From Flavobacteriales bacterium (lineage in GTDB: Bacteria; Bacteroidota; Bacteroidia; Flavobacteriales_G; Salibacteraceae), in the NCBI GenBank assembly GCA_018660685.1, contig JABJJW010000011.1, forward strand, positions 124,001 through 188,000: 64,000 nucleotides of DNA. The letters run 5' to 3'. The notes beneath the pieces are model-generated. The model was not told the DNA's origin. It made no database searches and saw only the letters and a list, made by a program, of their open reading frames with translations. The translations under genes and the position numbers were made by a program. Below, piece by piece: positions 7,453-16,572 of the stretch (position 1 is its first letter; each line of letters begins with the position of its first letter).

Positions 7453-9928
7453 TTGCTGATTTAGTTGTCAGCTTACGAAGAAAACCTTTTTTGTCTGGTT
7501 CATCGCTTTCCTCATAGTAACCGCCTGATGAGGTATAGCCATATCCATAGCCGTATCCATACCCATACCCATACCCATACCCATATCCATACCGATACCC
7601 ATAGCTGCGGCCGTAGTTTCCATATTTAGCTCGTTCCAGATTCACACTGTTCAAGACAACCGAAAGATTTTTAATCTTATTCTCTTCGTAAAGACGGTTC
7701 ACGTTGAAGGCAAAGTTCTTCTTTGAGTAGTCACTTCTGAAAATGTAGATTGGATAATCTGCCATTTTTAAACTTGTAACACCATCTGTTACGAGACCAA
7801 CTGGTGGGTTGTCAATGATCACAATGTCATAAGTCTCCTTCAACTTTGTAAGCCCTTTTGATAGCCTTCCGTTGATAATGAGTTCACTTGGATTGGGTGG
7901 TACAGGTCCAGCTGTAATAAAATGAAGGTCCTTTAGTTCACTCTTTCTAACGAGGCTAGTCAAATCATCTTTTCCGCTGAGGTATGTACTCATCCCAAAT
8001 TCATTGGTCGAGTTGAACCCTTTATGGATTCTTGGTTTTCTCATGTCAAGGTCAAGGATGATGACTTTCTTGCCCGAGAACGCTAGGATACCACCAAGGT
8101 TGATGGCCACCAAGGTTTTCCCTTCACCACTAACCGTTGAAGTCACAGCAATGACTTTGGTTTCATCTGTGCTCTCGAAGAATTCCAGATTCGTCCTTAA
8201 GCTTCTGAACGACTCAGCCATGATAGACTTAGGTCGTTTGTCTACAATAAGCTGCGACATTGGAATGTTTTTGTTGTACTTCGGGACGACTCCGAGAATG
8301 CTAATTTTTGGATTGATTAATCGAGACAAATCATGCATACCGGAGATATTGTTGTTCATGAAATAACGAATCAACAAAAGGGCGATTGTAAAAGTCAGGG
8401 CAATGGACATCGCTGAAGCATAGATGATCGTTTTCCGTGGACTTACTGGAGTCGTTGACTTAGATGCACGTTGCAATATGTTGTTATCTGAGATGTAACC
8501 TGCCTCAGAAATGGAGTATTCAGTTTTCTTCTCGAGCAAGAGCGTGTAGTACTTCTCATTGGAATTATACACCCGTTGAAGGCGCGCATACTCGATCTCC
8601 TTTGAAGGGAGGTCCATGAAGTTTTGATCGATCTCTCTAATCTTCCCTTTTGTTGCATCTATGGCGCTCAAAAGCTTCTCCTGTAGTGCAATCAAACTTT
8701 TCAGAATCAGCGTTTTCTGAGATTCAATCTGTTGATCATAGATGAGAATATTCGGATTCTCTCTTGTATCTGTGGATAGTTTATTATTTCGTCTCACCAC
8801 TAGGCGCTGAAGGTCCAGGATTTGTGACTCAACCTTTCGTTCGAAATCTGAACCTGCTAATACTGGAAGTAGATTATTGATGTCGACTCCAGTGTTTTCG
8901 TCGTCAATTGTCTTCTTTAGTCGCTTAAGAAGCTCGGCTTGAACCTCAAGCTTGGAAAGAGAAGTTTCATGCTCTTCTAATCTCTTAATATAGGATTCGG
9001 CAAAGTCCGATTCGGACATACGATTCTCCTTTTTGAAGTCCTTGATCAGCGTTTCACTATCCTTTAGCCGATTGTATACATCCGCGAGTTGTTCGTTGAT
9101 GAACTTCAGCACGAGCTTGGCACTTCCATTTTTATGCTCTTTGTCAAACTCCAAATACTCGAATGCGATTTGATTGCAGATGTTTGCGGCTTTGGCTGGA
9201 TTATGATCGCTTACAGAAATGAGAATCGTTTTGGCTGACGCACTGAGAAGTTGGACAACATAGCTTGGGTATAATGTCTTCAAGTTCTGCATAGGAGAGT
9301 TAAGAACGAAGTACATATCCGTTTCTCCAAACCCAGCACTATTGATTATTGTTTCCATGAAAGCATCCTGAATAACAAGCTCAGCATGCTCTGTGATCAG
9401 CGTGTCTCCAATCGTAAACGCATAAGAAAAAGCCTGTCCACCCACTTCATAGTTCAGACTTCCTTTCTCCCTGGCCTCGAAAACAACGTAAATAGCCTTG
9501 TCATAAAGAGTGGGCTCTTTTACACTAAACTCTACACTATATGGATTGTTTTTAAAGCGTTCGTTTCTAAGCACTTCCCCTTCAAAGTAGTAGCTTATAT
9601 CTAGGGGTAAAGTGTCTAGAACCCTCTTGAAAAATTCTTGAGATCGAAGCACCTCAATATCTTTAGAAATCTCCTCTGACTCATAGATATTCTCAACCTC
9701 AAGAAGCTGATTCGCTCTGTTCTCACTACTTATCTGTAGGATGGTCTTAGACTCGTAAACTGGTTGAGAGTAATGTATGACGGTGTATGCAGAACCGGCC
9801 GCCAAACCTAGTACAAGAAGAATCCAAATCAGCGATTTTCGAATAATGAAAACCATTAACCCGAGATCGAAATCAAACCCTTTCGGATTCTCGACCGCTC
9901 TGAATTCGTCTTTTTCTTCCTGTTCCAT
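7427..9928 (-). CDS. Polysaccharide co-polymerase with BY-type tyrosine autokinase (Wzc-like)
   Basis: This inner-membrane protein controls chain length and export of surface polysaccharide through phosphorylation cycles of a C-terminal tyrosine cluster. The 833 residues comprise an N-terminal Wzz domain with a first membrane helix (about 28-50), a long periplasmic coiled-coil section, a second helix (about 505-530) and a cytoplasmic bacterial tyrosine kinase: Walker A SGEGKT (K604), Walker A' ILDLDMRKP and Walker B VIIDNPP. The C-terminus has a tyrosine-rich tail with nine consecutive Tyr-Gly pairs, then GGYYEES. The gene starts one base inside the stop of the Wza gene (TAATG) and overlaps rfbC at its 3' end. 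Confidence 0.93.
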   Translation of the reverse strand: MEQEEKDEFRAVENPKGFDFDLGLMVFIIRKSLIWILLVLGLAAGSAYTVIHYSQPVYESKTILQISSENRANQLLEVENIYESEEISKDIEVLRSQEFFKRVLDTLPLDISYYFEGEVLRNERFKNNPYSVEFSVKEPTLYDKAIYVVFEAREKGSLNYEVGGQAFSYAFTIGDTLITEHAELVIQDAFMETIINSAGFGETDMYFVLNSPMQNLKTLYPSYVVQLLSASAKTILISVSDHNPAKAANICNQIAFEYLEFDKEHKNGSAKLVLKFINEQLADVYNRLKDSETLIKDFKKENRMSESDFAESYIKRLEEHETSLSKLEVQAELLKRLKKTIDDENTGVDINNLLPVLAGSDFERKVESQILDLQRLVVRRNNKLSTDTRENPNILIYDQQIESQKTLILKSLIALQEKLLSAIDATKGKIREIDQNFMDLPSKEIEYARLQRVYNSNEKYYTLLLEKKTEYSISEAGYISDNNILQRASKSTTPVSPRKTIIYASAMSIALTFTIALLLIRYFMNNNISGMHDLSRLINPKISILGVVPKYNKNIPMSQLIVDKRPKSIMAESFRSLRTNLEFFESTDETKVIAVTSTVSGEGKTLVAINLGGILAFSGKKVIILDLDMRKPRIHKGFNSTNEFGMSTYLSGKDDLTSLVRKSELKDLHFITAGPVPPNPSELIINGRLSKGLTKLKETYDIVIIDNPPVGLVTDGVTSLKMADYPIYIFRSDYSKKNFAFNVNRLYEENKIKNLSVVLNSVNLERAKYGNYGRSYGYRYGYGYGYGYGYGYGYGYGYTSSGGYYEESDEPDKKGFLRKLTTKSANDDKGDSA
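7535..7603 (-). repeat. Hexanucleotide tandem repeat encoding (Tyr-Gly)n in the kinase tail
   Basis: On the minus strand the tract reads as TATGGG/TATGGA-type 6-bp units with minor variants (one CGG replaces a Gly codon; one TACGGC). Nine Tyr-Gly pairs follow Tyr-Arg without interruption. Because the unit is two codons, length changes keep the frame and would alter the number of phosphorylatable tyrosines. Confidence 0.9.
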
Positions 9929-10725
9929 TAAGGAGTCGCGCTGTTCTGAAGTTGAAGAATCAAGAAATAGGTGAGAATACTACTCGAAACCAAACTCAAG
10001 ACCTGAGAGGTCGTCTGAAGAATCTGTCTTCCAGCGAAATAGCTTGGTTCAACGTAGATAATGTCATTCGCCTTCACGTAATACATATTGGCTTCAGCAA
10101 GACCTTGGGTTGTCGATAGATCAAGTTTGTAGATGGTCGGATTGTCAAGGCTTCCTCGCAGAACCTTGATTCTATGGGCTTTTCCTCCTTCAGAAAGTCC
10201 GCCCGCCATGGCAAGCGCTTCAATAATGGTCACATACTCATTTGTGATGTCAATTACCCGGGCGTCACCTCCTTGACCCGGAAATACCACGATACGTCGA
10301 TTTCGAACCTCGAGCACCACGAAGGGATCATTATAGTAGTTACTGTATTTCTCCTCAAGAAATTCTTCTGCTACAACCAAGTTCATACCCGCGATCTTCA
10401 CCCGACCTATAATCGGCAGGTTCACTGAGCTATCAGGTTCAACCAAGTATGTAAAAGTGTTTCTGGCGTTCTGATTCGCTTGAATCCTGTTGGCCTCTCC
10501 AATAGAAGTGAGGTCAATTATCTTAAATCCTTGGTTAGAATACAGCCTAAAGGCAAGAATGTCTCCTGGCTGGATGGTGTGATCCTCGGGCACGGTGTCT
10601 GCGCCCATGGTGTATGGGAAGTTTTTCTTCGCCCGCAACATAACGCTCGGGTTGAATATTCTACAGCTTGACGCTAGAATGCCAATCAATATGATGGCGC
10701 TTAGAAGTGTTGAAAGTTTTCTCAT
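9928..10725 (-). CDS. Wza-type outer-membrane polysaccharide export lipoprotein
   Basis: This protein family forms the outer-membrane channel for capsule or exopolysaccharide export together with the Wzc-like kinase. The product is 265 residues from ATG 10725; the longer frame would start at a TTG and spoil the signal. It has a lipoprotein signal with lipid-attachment C21 (ILASSC), a Poly_export domain starting at HTIQPGDILAFRLYSN, an SLBB-type domain around VVFPGQGGDARVIDI and a C-terminal hydrophobic helix (SLVSSSILTYFLILQL), which fits the membrane-spanning helix of Wza. It overlaps the kinase gene by 1 bp. Confidence 0.92.
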   Translation of the reverse strand: MRKLSTLLSAIILIGILASSCRIFNPSVMLRAKKNFPYTMGADTVPEDHTIQPGDILAFRLYSNQGFKIIDLTSIGEANRIQANQNARNTFTYLVEPDSSVNLPIIGRVKIAGMNLVVAEEFLEEKYSNYYNDPFVVLEVRNRRIVVFPGQGGDARVIDITNEYVTIIEALAMAGGLSEGGKAHRIKVLRGSLDNPTIYKLDLSTTQGLAEANMYYVKANDIIYVEPSYFAGRQILQTTSQVLSLVSSSILTYFLILQLQNSATP

Positions 10726-10767
10726 CTTTTTTGAAAGTACTTTGAAATGCAAAGTAAAGGGTTTTCT

Positions 10768-11985
10768 TTATATGACTACTCCATTTTCTCGCAATAAAGT
10801 GGAGTAGAGGTTTTCCATGTCAGAGACCAGACGGACGTAAGAGTATTTGTCAATTACATGCCTTTTTCCAACTTCACCCATCTCTTGACGCTTTGCATCA
10901 TTGAGTATAAGGGTCTCTAGGTGAGCATCAAATGTGCCTTGATCCTCAACGGAACAGAGTAAAGCGCTTTGATTTTCAATGACGATGTCTTCTATTCCTC
11001 CCACTGTAGTGCTGACCACTGGTTTCGTGGCGCTCTGTGCTTCTATGAGACTCACTGGAGTGCCTTCATTTAAGGAGCATAAGCTAACAATATCCAATCC
11101 CGCCATTACCACATCGATTTCTCTGATCCAGGAAGTGAAGCACAGTGGTGATTCTTGACTAGGGGGCGCTTGTTCCGTATATCCAATTCCTAAAGATTTT
11201 GCCACTCCCAATAAATGCTGTTTGCTTTCTCCATCACCGGTGATGAAAAAGCGAGCCTTCGGGTTTGCGATTGAAATATTGGCTACGGCCTTCAAAAACA
11301 TTTCGTGATTTTTAATAGGAACTAGCCTCCCGATGATACCAACAGCGACGTCGTTCTCATTGAGATTATAGGTGGCTCGGAATTGAGCTCGTTTCTGGCT
11401 TTGATCTTCTTGGAATCGACTGAGGTCAAAGCCTAACGGTACAACTTCAATACGATCCGGAGAAGCTATGCGATGCAATTCACCCAATTCCTTTTTCTGG
11501 ATGTTGCTAATGGCAATGATGCGGGTCGAGTGTTTCGCTAGATATCTTTCAATGACCTTGAAGATGGTGGTCTTGATACGATTGAAATAGGAGTGAAACA
11601 CATGGCCATGGAATGTGTGCAGAATCACTGGGACATCATTCTTTATTGCGGCAAGCCGACCGAGGGTTCCAGACTTCGCCGCATGCGTATGGACGATGTG
11701 TGGTTTAAAGTCTTTGATGATTTGATTTATTTCCTTGTAAGACCTCCAATCGGCTGAAAGGGAAATTGAGCGCTTCATTTCCGATATGGTCTTAGGCTTT
11801 AATCCCAGTGAATCGGTGATGAATTCAGACGAAGCTTCGGACTCATCTTTGATTCCGCCGACCAGCAAAGTTTCAAACCTATCATCAAGATATTTACTCA
11901 GGTAAGCCACATTAAAAGTGGGGCCACCAAGGTTGAATCGGTTGATGATTCTGAGGACTCGAATTTTTTCTTTTGTCGAGCTCAA
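10768..11985 (-). CDS. Glycosyltransferase family 4
   Basis: This is a retaining GT-B glycosyltransferase of 405 residues, presumably adding one sugar in the local polysaccharide pathway. The N-terminal domain opens with VLRIINRFNLGGPTFNVAYL, includes an HTHAAKSGTLGRLAA acceptor-side segment, and the C-terminal domain has GIIGRLVPIKNHE and the nucleotide-binding SLNEGTPVSLIEAQ (E-x7-E type). The start is a TTG (11985) that overlaps the asnB stop as TTGA; a TAA lies a few codons upstream in the same frame, so no earlier start exists. The acceptor and donor cannot be read from sequence. Confidence 0.9.
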   Translation of the reverse strand: MSSTKEKIRVLRIINRFNLGGPTFNVAYLSKYLDDRFETLLVGGIKDESEASSEFITDSLGLKPKTISEMKRSISLSADWRSYKEINQIIKDFKPHIVHTHAAKSGTLGRLAAIKNDVPVILHTFHGHVFHSYFNRIKTTIFKVIERYLAKHSTRIIAISNIQKKELGELHRIASPDRIEVVPLGFDLSRFQEDQSQKRAQFRATYNLNENDVAVGIIGRLVPIKNHEMFLKAVANISIANPKARFFITGDGESKQHLLGVAKSLGIGYTEQAPPSQESPLCFTSWIREIDVVMAGLDIVSLCSLNEGTPVSLIEAQSATKPVVSTTVGGIEDIVIENQSALLCSVEDQGTFDAHLETLILNDAKRQEMGEVGKRHVIDKYSYVRLVSDMENLYSTLLRENGVVI

Positions 11986-13913
11986 TTCATGTATCGTTTA
12001 TACCAGGTTTGAAACATCATAAACGCCCAAGCAGTTGCGGGTTTATCTCCTGGGTTATTTGAATAAATTGAATTCTTTAAATCGTTTATAGCCAGATGAT
12101 TAAATAATCCTTGATCAATAATAAATTCAGATTCGTCGCAAAGACTTAAAAAGGTGCTTTTTAAGGGGCCTTGCAGCCATTCAAGAAGCGGTACCTCAAA
12201 TCCTTTTTTCGGGCGATTCAGGATGGCTGGAGTGAGCATTTCTTCGAAGGCTTCCTTCAAAACTTTCTTCCCTTGGAAATGATTTATTTTAAACATTTCT
12301 GGATATCGAAAAGCTTGTTTGACGACATGTTGATCTAGCAATGGTGTCCTCACTTCAAGTCCATGTGCCATCGACATAGAATCTACTTTGTACAGCATGT
12401 CATTTGGGAGCACCAATAGTGAATCTGACAATAACACATGATTAAAGGATCCTTCCTTGTTGAGGGGTTTCAACATTGACTCTTTTCGTTTCTTGTACTT
12501 GAATCCATCATCGCTGAGGCGTTGGTCTCTTTCAAGCATTTCTTCTTTGAGTAGATAGTTCGCTTGTTCTTCATTGAGGATGCCAGCCCATCGCCAATAG
12601 CGATCTCGTGCATTCATGTGATATCCTTCTGACAATTTCTGCAATTGGCGTATTCTATTGCCAATCATTCCGCTTCTGGAAGCTGGAAGTCTAGACCATA
12701 GCCATTTCAAATTTCCGATCGCATGCTCTCGATACTTGGGGTTTCTGAGCAAGTATTCAGCGCGATGTTTGTTGTATCCGCCAAATAGCTCATCTCCACC
12801 ATCTCCGCTCAAGCCGACTTTCACATGTTTCCGGGTGTATTCTGAGAGTAAGTACAAATTGATGGCAGAAGAATCTGCGAATGGTTCATCCGCATGAGTC
12901 AACACCTTTTCTACTTGCCCGACCAGCTCGTCTCTGCCAACCTCGAAACGGTGATGTTTGATTTTGAGATGTTTTGCGAAGTCAGCCGCTTGTCCCGACT
13001 CATCATAATATGGGTAGTCGGGAAACCCAACACTAAAACTTTCTATATCATCCTTCTCTTGTGAGGCTAAGGCCGTGATGATGCTGGAATCCACACCGCC
13101 GCTGAGAAAGGTGCCGACTGGGACATCCGCCACGAGCCTGCGCCTGACTGAATCGCGTAAAAAACGTTTTAGAACCTTTTTCGATTCCTTGTAGTCGTGC
13201 GCTGTAAGCTGCTTAACGTCTTCCTCGTCGTGAGGAATCTCATACCACATTTCCTTTTGAAATTCGATAGTGCCTGACTTCCAACTGAGCTGAATGTAAT
13301 GTCCAGGCTCGAGTTTTGAATAGCCTTCAAGAATAGTATCCGGTGCTGGGATGTAGTTCAGTTTGAAGTATGTGAACAAGCTGACTTTGTCAATCTTCTT
13401 CTCAAAACCAAGGGCGATGAGCGACCTCAATTCAGATGCGAAAGAGAAGGAAGTTGGAGTCGAGCGAAAAAGAAGGGGTTTGATACCCATTCTGTCTCGA
13501 GCAAGAAATATGCTTTTATCCGATCGGTCCATGATCGCGAATGCGAAACACCCATTCAACTTATTCAGGCATTTGACCCCAAAATGAATGAATGCAACCA
13601 AAAGAACTTCGGTGTCACTCTCCGTGTGAAAATTGAAACCAGCTAATTTGAGCTCTTGCTTGAGCTCTCGATAGTTATAAATCTCCCCGTTAAAGATGAT
13701 GGTATACCGACCACTCATGTCGGTCATCGGTTGATTTGAACGGGCGTCGAGATCGATGATGCTTAATCTGCTGTGTCCGAGTGCAACCGGTTCTTCTATT
13801 GTTTTAGCAAGATGGTCGGGTCCTCGATGCTCTAAAGCATTAAGCGCCTTTTCAAACGATTTAAAGGGTGACTCATCATCGTCCAGTTGAACTAACCCTA
13901 CAATACCACACAT
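11982..13913 (-). CDS. asnB: Asparagine synthase (glutamine-hydrolysing)
   Basis: The 643-residue protein has an N-terminal class II glutaminase domain with the nucleophile Cys2 (MCGIVGLVQ), RGPDH and NGEIYNY motifs, and a C-terminal ATP-pyrophosphatase domain with the PP-loop FLSGGVDSS (around residue 270) and GLSGDGGDELFGGY. Asparagine synthase converts Asp plus Gln to Asn. Paralogues in exopolysaccharide clusters are often thought to amidate sugar acids or other acids. Its position directly upstream of, and translationally coupled to, a GT4 gene in a glycan locus supports such a role here, but true asparagine synthesis is equally possible from sequence alone. Confidence 0.93.
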   Translation of the reverse strand: MCGIVGLVQLDDDESPFKSFEKALNALEHRGPDHLAKTIEEPVALGHSRLSIIDLDARSNQPMTDMSGRYTIIFNGEIYNYRELKQELKLAGFNFHTESDTEVLLVAFIHFGVKCLNKLNGCFAFAIMDRSDKSIFLARDRMGIKPLLFRSTPTSFSFASELRSLIALGFEKKIDKVSLFTYFKLNYIPAPDTILEGYSKLEPGHYIQLSWKSGTIEFQKEMWYEIPHDEEDVKQLTAHDYKESKKVLKRFLRDSVRRRLVADVPVGTFLSGGVDSSIITALASQEKDDIESFSVGFPDYPYYDESGQAADFAKHLKIKHHRFEVGRDELVGQVEKVLTHADEPFADSSAINLYLLSEYTRKHVKVGLSGDGGDELFGGYNKHRAEYLLRNPKYREHAIGNLKWLWSRLPASRSGMIGNRIRQLQKLSEGYHMNARDRYWRWAGILNEEQANYLLKEEMLERDQRLSDDGFKYKKRKESMLKPLNKEGSFNHVLLSDSLLVLPNDMLYKVDSMSMAHGLEVRTPLLDQHVVKQAFRYPEMFKINHFQGKKVLKEAFEEMLTPAILNRPKKGFEVPLLEWLQGPLKSTFLSLCDESEFIIDQGLFNHLAINDLKNSIYSNNPGDKPATAWAFMMFQTWYKRYMN

Positions 13914-13922
13914 AAGCCTAAT

Positions 13923-14546
13923 TTAAAACCAATCCTCAGGCTTTTGCTCTGAGCGTCGACCTATACTGTCTAGGTCTTCTACGGTATCTATGTCATTAAG
14001 GGTTTTAAGAAGATAGTATTTAGCACTCATTTTTTTCAAGTCAAGAAGCGTATCCATTAATAGGTTATCTCCGCTCCATTCTTTGTTTTCAAAAAGGGTA
14101 GGGAGGAATTTTCTCATTCCTAACAGGTAGTATCCACCATCACTTGCAGGACCGATGACCACGTCGTTGTTCTCGAGAACAGCGAATGCCTCTTTTATCA
14201 TATAGGTTTCTAATTCAATGCAATCACTACCAATGATCACAACTCTCTGTTTGCCAAGCGCAAATTGATCAGCGAGGGCACTTTGCATTCTCTCGCCCAA
14301 ACTCTGGCCTTGCTGGAGGTGCTTCTCATATTTCATATTATCCCAGAGGTCGTTGTGGTCAATTCGATCTGAGTAATAAACGAACTTGTCGCAATTGAGC
14401 TGTTTTGTGACACTACGCGTGTACTGGAGAAGTTTGTGGTAGATTATTAAAGCTTGATCATCCCCAACAGATTCTGCTAGCCTAGTTTTCACTTTGCCTT
14501 TGTCGAGATTTCTTACGAAAATGATGAGGCTATCGTTGGCGGTCAC
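13923..14546 (-). CDS. TIGR04282-type glycosyltransferase (arsenosugar biosynthesis family)
   Basis: The 207-residue protein belongs to the small GT-A-like family (DUF2064/TIGR04282) commonly found beside ArsS. Landmarks are the N-terminal IIFVRNLDKGKVKTRLA, the IGSDC metal-site segment and GPASDGGYYLLGM. The start is GTG (14546). It lies 83 bp downstream of arsS on the same strand and only 9 bp upstream of asnB. The expected substrate is an arsenic-containing sugar nucleoside derivative, but biochemical evidence for this family is thin. Confidence 0.85.
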   Translation of the reverse strand: MTANDSLIIFVRNLDKGKVKTRLAESVGDDQALIIYHKLLQYTRSVTKQLNCDKFVYYSDRIDHNDLWDNMKYEKHLQQGQSLGERMQSALADQFALGKQRVVIIGSDCIELETYMIKEAFAVLENNDVVIGPASDGGYYLLGMRKFLPTLFENKEWSGDNLLMDTLLDLKKMSAKYYLLKTLNDIDTVEDLDSIGRRSEQKPEDWF

Positions 14547-14629
14547 AGCAGCAAATTTAATCTTAAGGACGAAGCTGTGAGCTTGAAAGTCAGGGCATTT
14601 CCAAGATATTGTTCACAATTAATGCTCGA

Positions 14630-15685
14630 CTAAATGATGCTCCCTTGACACGAACTGCCAGTTCCCGCCGTGCAACCATAACAATGTTGAGACAAACGAA
14701 TAGTGCGAAATTGCCATTGATTCAGGTCGAAGTTTGCGATGTGGGCGCTTTCCATTCCATTGATCGGCATAACTAACATTTGGTTAAAATCACAATCGTA
14801 TAATCGACCATCCCAATCCACGCTCAGCGTGTTTCGGCACATGAGCCCATCAATCGTTGAAGAGTTAAATGAATTGACAAGCAATTCCATGTAGCGTTCG
14901 TATTTCTTTTCACGGATGAGGGTATCAAGAAACCTTGAGATTGGAAGATTGTTCAGGGACAACAATTCATGAAAATCAATTCCAAAATCAGTTTTCAAAC
15001 GAGACTTATAATCAGACTCAAGTTTCTCTTGAGCAGGAGGGAGGAAGGCTCCTCCAGGATTGTAGACTAAATCTAATCGTAATTCTGGATCGACCCCATA
15101 GCCAATCTTGTTCAACCGTTTCAAAGCGGATATCGAAGCTTGAAATACTCCATCACCCCGTTGTGCGTCGGTGTTCGATTCAGTGTAACATGGCAGCGAG
15201 CAAATCACTCGAACGCCGTACTTTTTAAAAAGATCTGGGAGATCGTTGAATCGAGTATGGCTCTCAATGATGGTTAAATTGGAGCGGATTATGATTTCTT
15301 CAACGTACGGGCGGGCATGCTCAACCAGCCACTTAAAATTTGGATTCAATTCGGGCGCGCCTCCTGTGATGTCTAATGTTCTAAACTGATTTGTTTTGAG
15401 AACCTGCAAACATGCATCCATCGTTTCTCTTGACATGACCTCCGTCCGATCCGGTCCTGCATCTACATGGCAATGAGTGCAACTCTGATTGCAGGTGTAA
15501 CCAACATTCAATTGGAGTGTATCCAGCGTTTTGGGGGTTACATCAAGTTGATGATCGAGAATAGTTTGAGCAAACTTGGGCAGTCGATCATTGCCGAAGA
15601 TGCCATTTTCAAGAAAATCCCTCTGGTTTTTGGCCTTTGAGAATTTGCTGTTCAGTGAAATGAGTGTCTTCGATGCTTGCTTCAT
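14630..15685 (-). CDS. arsS: Arsenosugar biosynthesis radical SAM protein ArsS
   Basis: ArsS is a radical SAM enzyme implicated in making the arsenosugar moiety of oxo-arsenosugars and arsenosugar lipids. The 351-residue protein has the [4Fe-4S]/SAM motif CNQSCTHC (C65, C69, C72), the family string CHVDAGPDRTE, TLDITGGAPELN, and a Cys-rich C-terminal DUF3641-type domain (CRNTLSVDWDGRLYDCDFNQM; CYGCTAGTGSSCQG). ATG 15685 is preferred over GTG 15700 because it gives the usual MKQ-like opening. No ArsM arsenite methyltransferase is in the window, although that product is the usual ArsS substrate. Confidence 0.92.
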   Translation of the reverse strand: MKQASKTLISLNSKFSKAKNQRDFLENGIFGNDRLPKFAQTILDHQLDVTPKTLDTLQLNVGYTCNQSCTHCHVDAGPDRTEVMSRETMDACLQVLKTNQFRTLDITGGAPELNPNFKWLVEHARPYVEEIIIRSNLTIIESHTRFNDLPDLFKKYGVRVICSLPCYTESNTDAQRGDGVFQASISALKRLNKIGYGVDPELRLDLVYNPGGAFLPPAQEKLESDYKSRLKTDFGIDFHELLSLNNLPISRFLDTLIREKKYERYMELLVNSFNSSTIDGLMCRNTLSVDWDGRLYDCDFNQMLVMPINGMESAHIANFDLNQWQFRTIRLSQHCYGCTAGTGSSCQGSII

Positions 15686-15750
15686 ACCGAGTGTGGGCAC
15701 AAGCTTACAAATATTTAGCAGCTCGAGGATGTCGCGTGATATATTCGCAC

Positions 15751-16572
15751 ATGCGCATTATTCTCCTGCTGATTTTTGCAGTCTCAATTCAACTTACTCA
15801 AGCTCAGACTTGTAACTGTGATTCTGTGTTCACCTTCATTTATGCGCAGTGGGATGAGGTCGAGAACATGAGCTACCACAGTCACAAAATTGAACGCCAG
15901 ATGGATGAAACAACGGAGGGTGAGTTTGATTTTATAGTTCAGAGGAAACCATATAAAGTGGCAGGAGTCATGACTGGCAAGGGTCATCGATTGCTGTATG
16001 ATCCTACTCAGAGGAAAGATGAGGCGCTATACATTTCGAAAGGTTTTCCCTACACTAACATGTGGCTTGATATCCATGGTAAGATCTTTAGAGGGATGAA
16101 CCATTATACCATTAGTAATGCCGGCTGTGAGTTCATTTTTGGAATCATTCGAAACGAATACCACCGGATGCCTGATAGGTTCACATGTACCAAGAAGCAA
16201 AAGGGCGCTGAGGAAGTGATCGAAATCTATGCTGAAACTGAAAAGTTTGAATTCAAGAATTACCACGCCGAAAAAGGGGAGAACCTTCTGAGTATTGGAG
16301 AGAAATTTGGCGTGATGTCCTATATCATTCTTGAAAATAATCCATCAGTAGACAACTACACCGATGACTGTGGAGGTATGAATTTGAAGATTCCATCGCA
16401 ATACGGTCACAAAGTTAAATTGACAGTAGATGCAAAACATGGAATGCCGGTAGGTATCGAGGTGCATGATTTAAAAGGAATGGTAGAGGTGTACAGGTAC
16501 ACGAACTATGAATTTGACAAGCAATTGCCGGATAATTATTTCACGGAGGACTATCTTGACTCCTTAGATTGA
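15751..16572 (+). CDS. Exported DUF1571-like protein with a LysM-like segment
   Basis: ATG 15751 gives a 273-residue protein with a signal peptide (MRIILLLIFAVSIQLTQAQ); the 29-residue upstream extension of the frame is not signal-like. The body resembles DUF1571 proteins of Bacteroidota, which look LolA-like: a central MTGKGHRLLYDPTQ strand, GFPYTNMWLDIHGKIFRGMNHYTI, and a C-terminal VDAKHGMPVGIEVHDLKGMVEVYRY. Between these, a segment beginning YHAEKGENLLSIGEKFG and ending near PSVDNYTDD has LysM-like spacing. The role is unknown; a periplasmic lipid- or glycan-handling protein is a guess. The 3' end overlaps the convergent regulator gene by 22 bp. Confidence 0.65.
   Translation: MRIILLLIFAVSIQLTQAQTCNCDSVFTFIYAQWDEVENMSYHSHKIERQMDETTEGEFDFIVQRKPYKVAGVMTGKGHRLLYDPTQRKDEALYISKGFPYTNMWLDIHGKIFRGMNHYTISNAGCEFIFGIIRNEYHRMPDRFTCTKKQKGAEEVIEIYAETEKFEFKNYHAEKGENLLSIGEKFGVMSYIILENNPSVDNYTDDCGGMNLKIPSQYGHKVKLTVDAKHGMPVGIEVHDLKGMVEVYRYTNYEFDKQLPDNYFTEDYLDSLD

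Noticed and set aside
7535-7603. CRISPR-like or satellite array
   Set aside because: The repeats are 6 bp, in frame and inside a kinase gene; there are no spacers.
8004-8366. Antisense ORF within the tyrosine-kinase gene
   Set aside because: It lies opposite the conserved kinase domain and has no recognisable product; typical shadow ORF.
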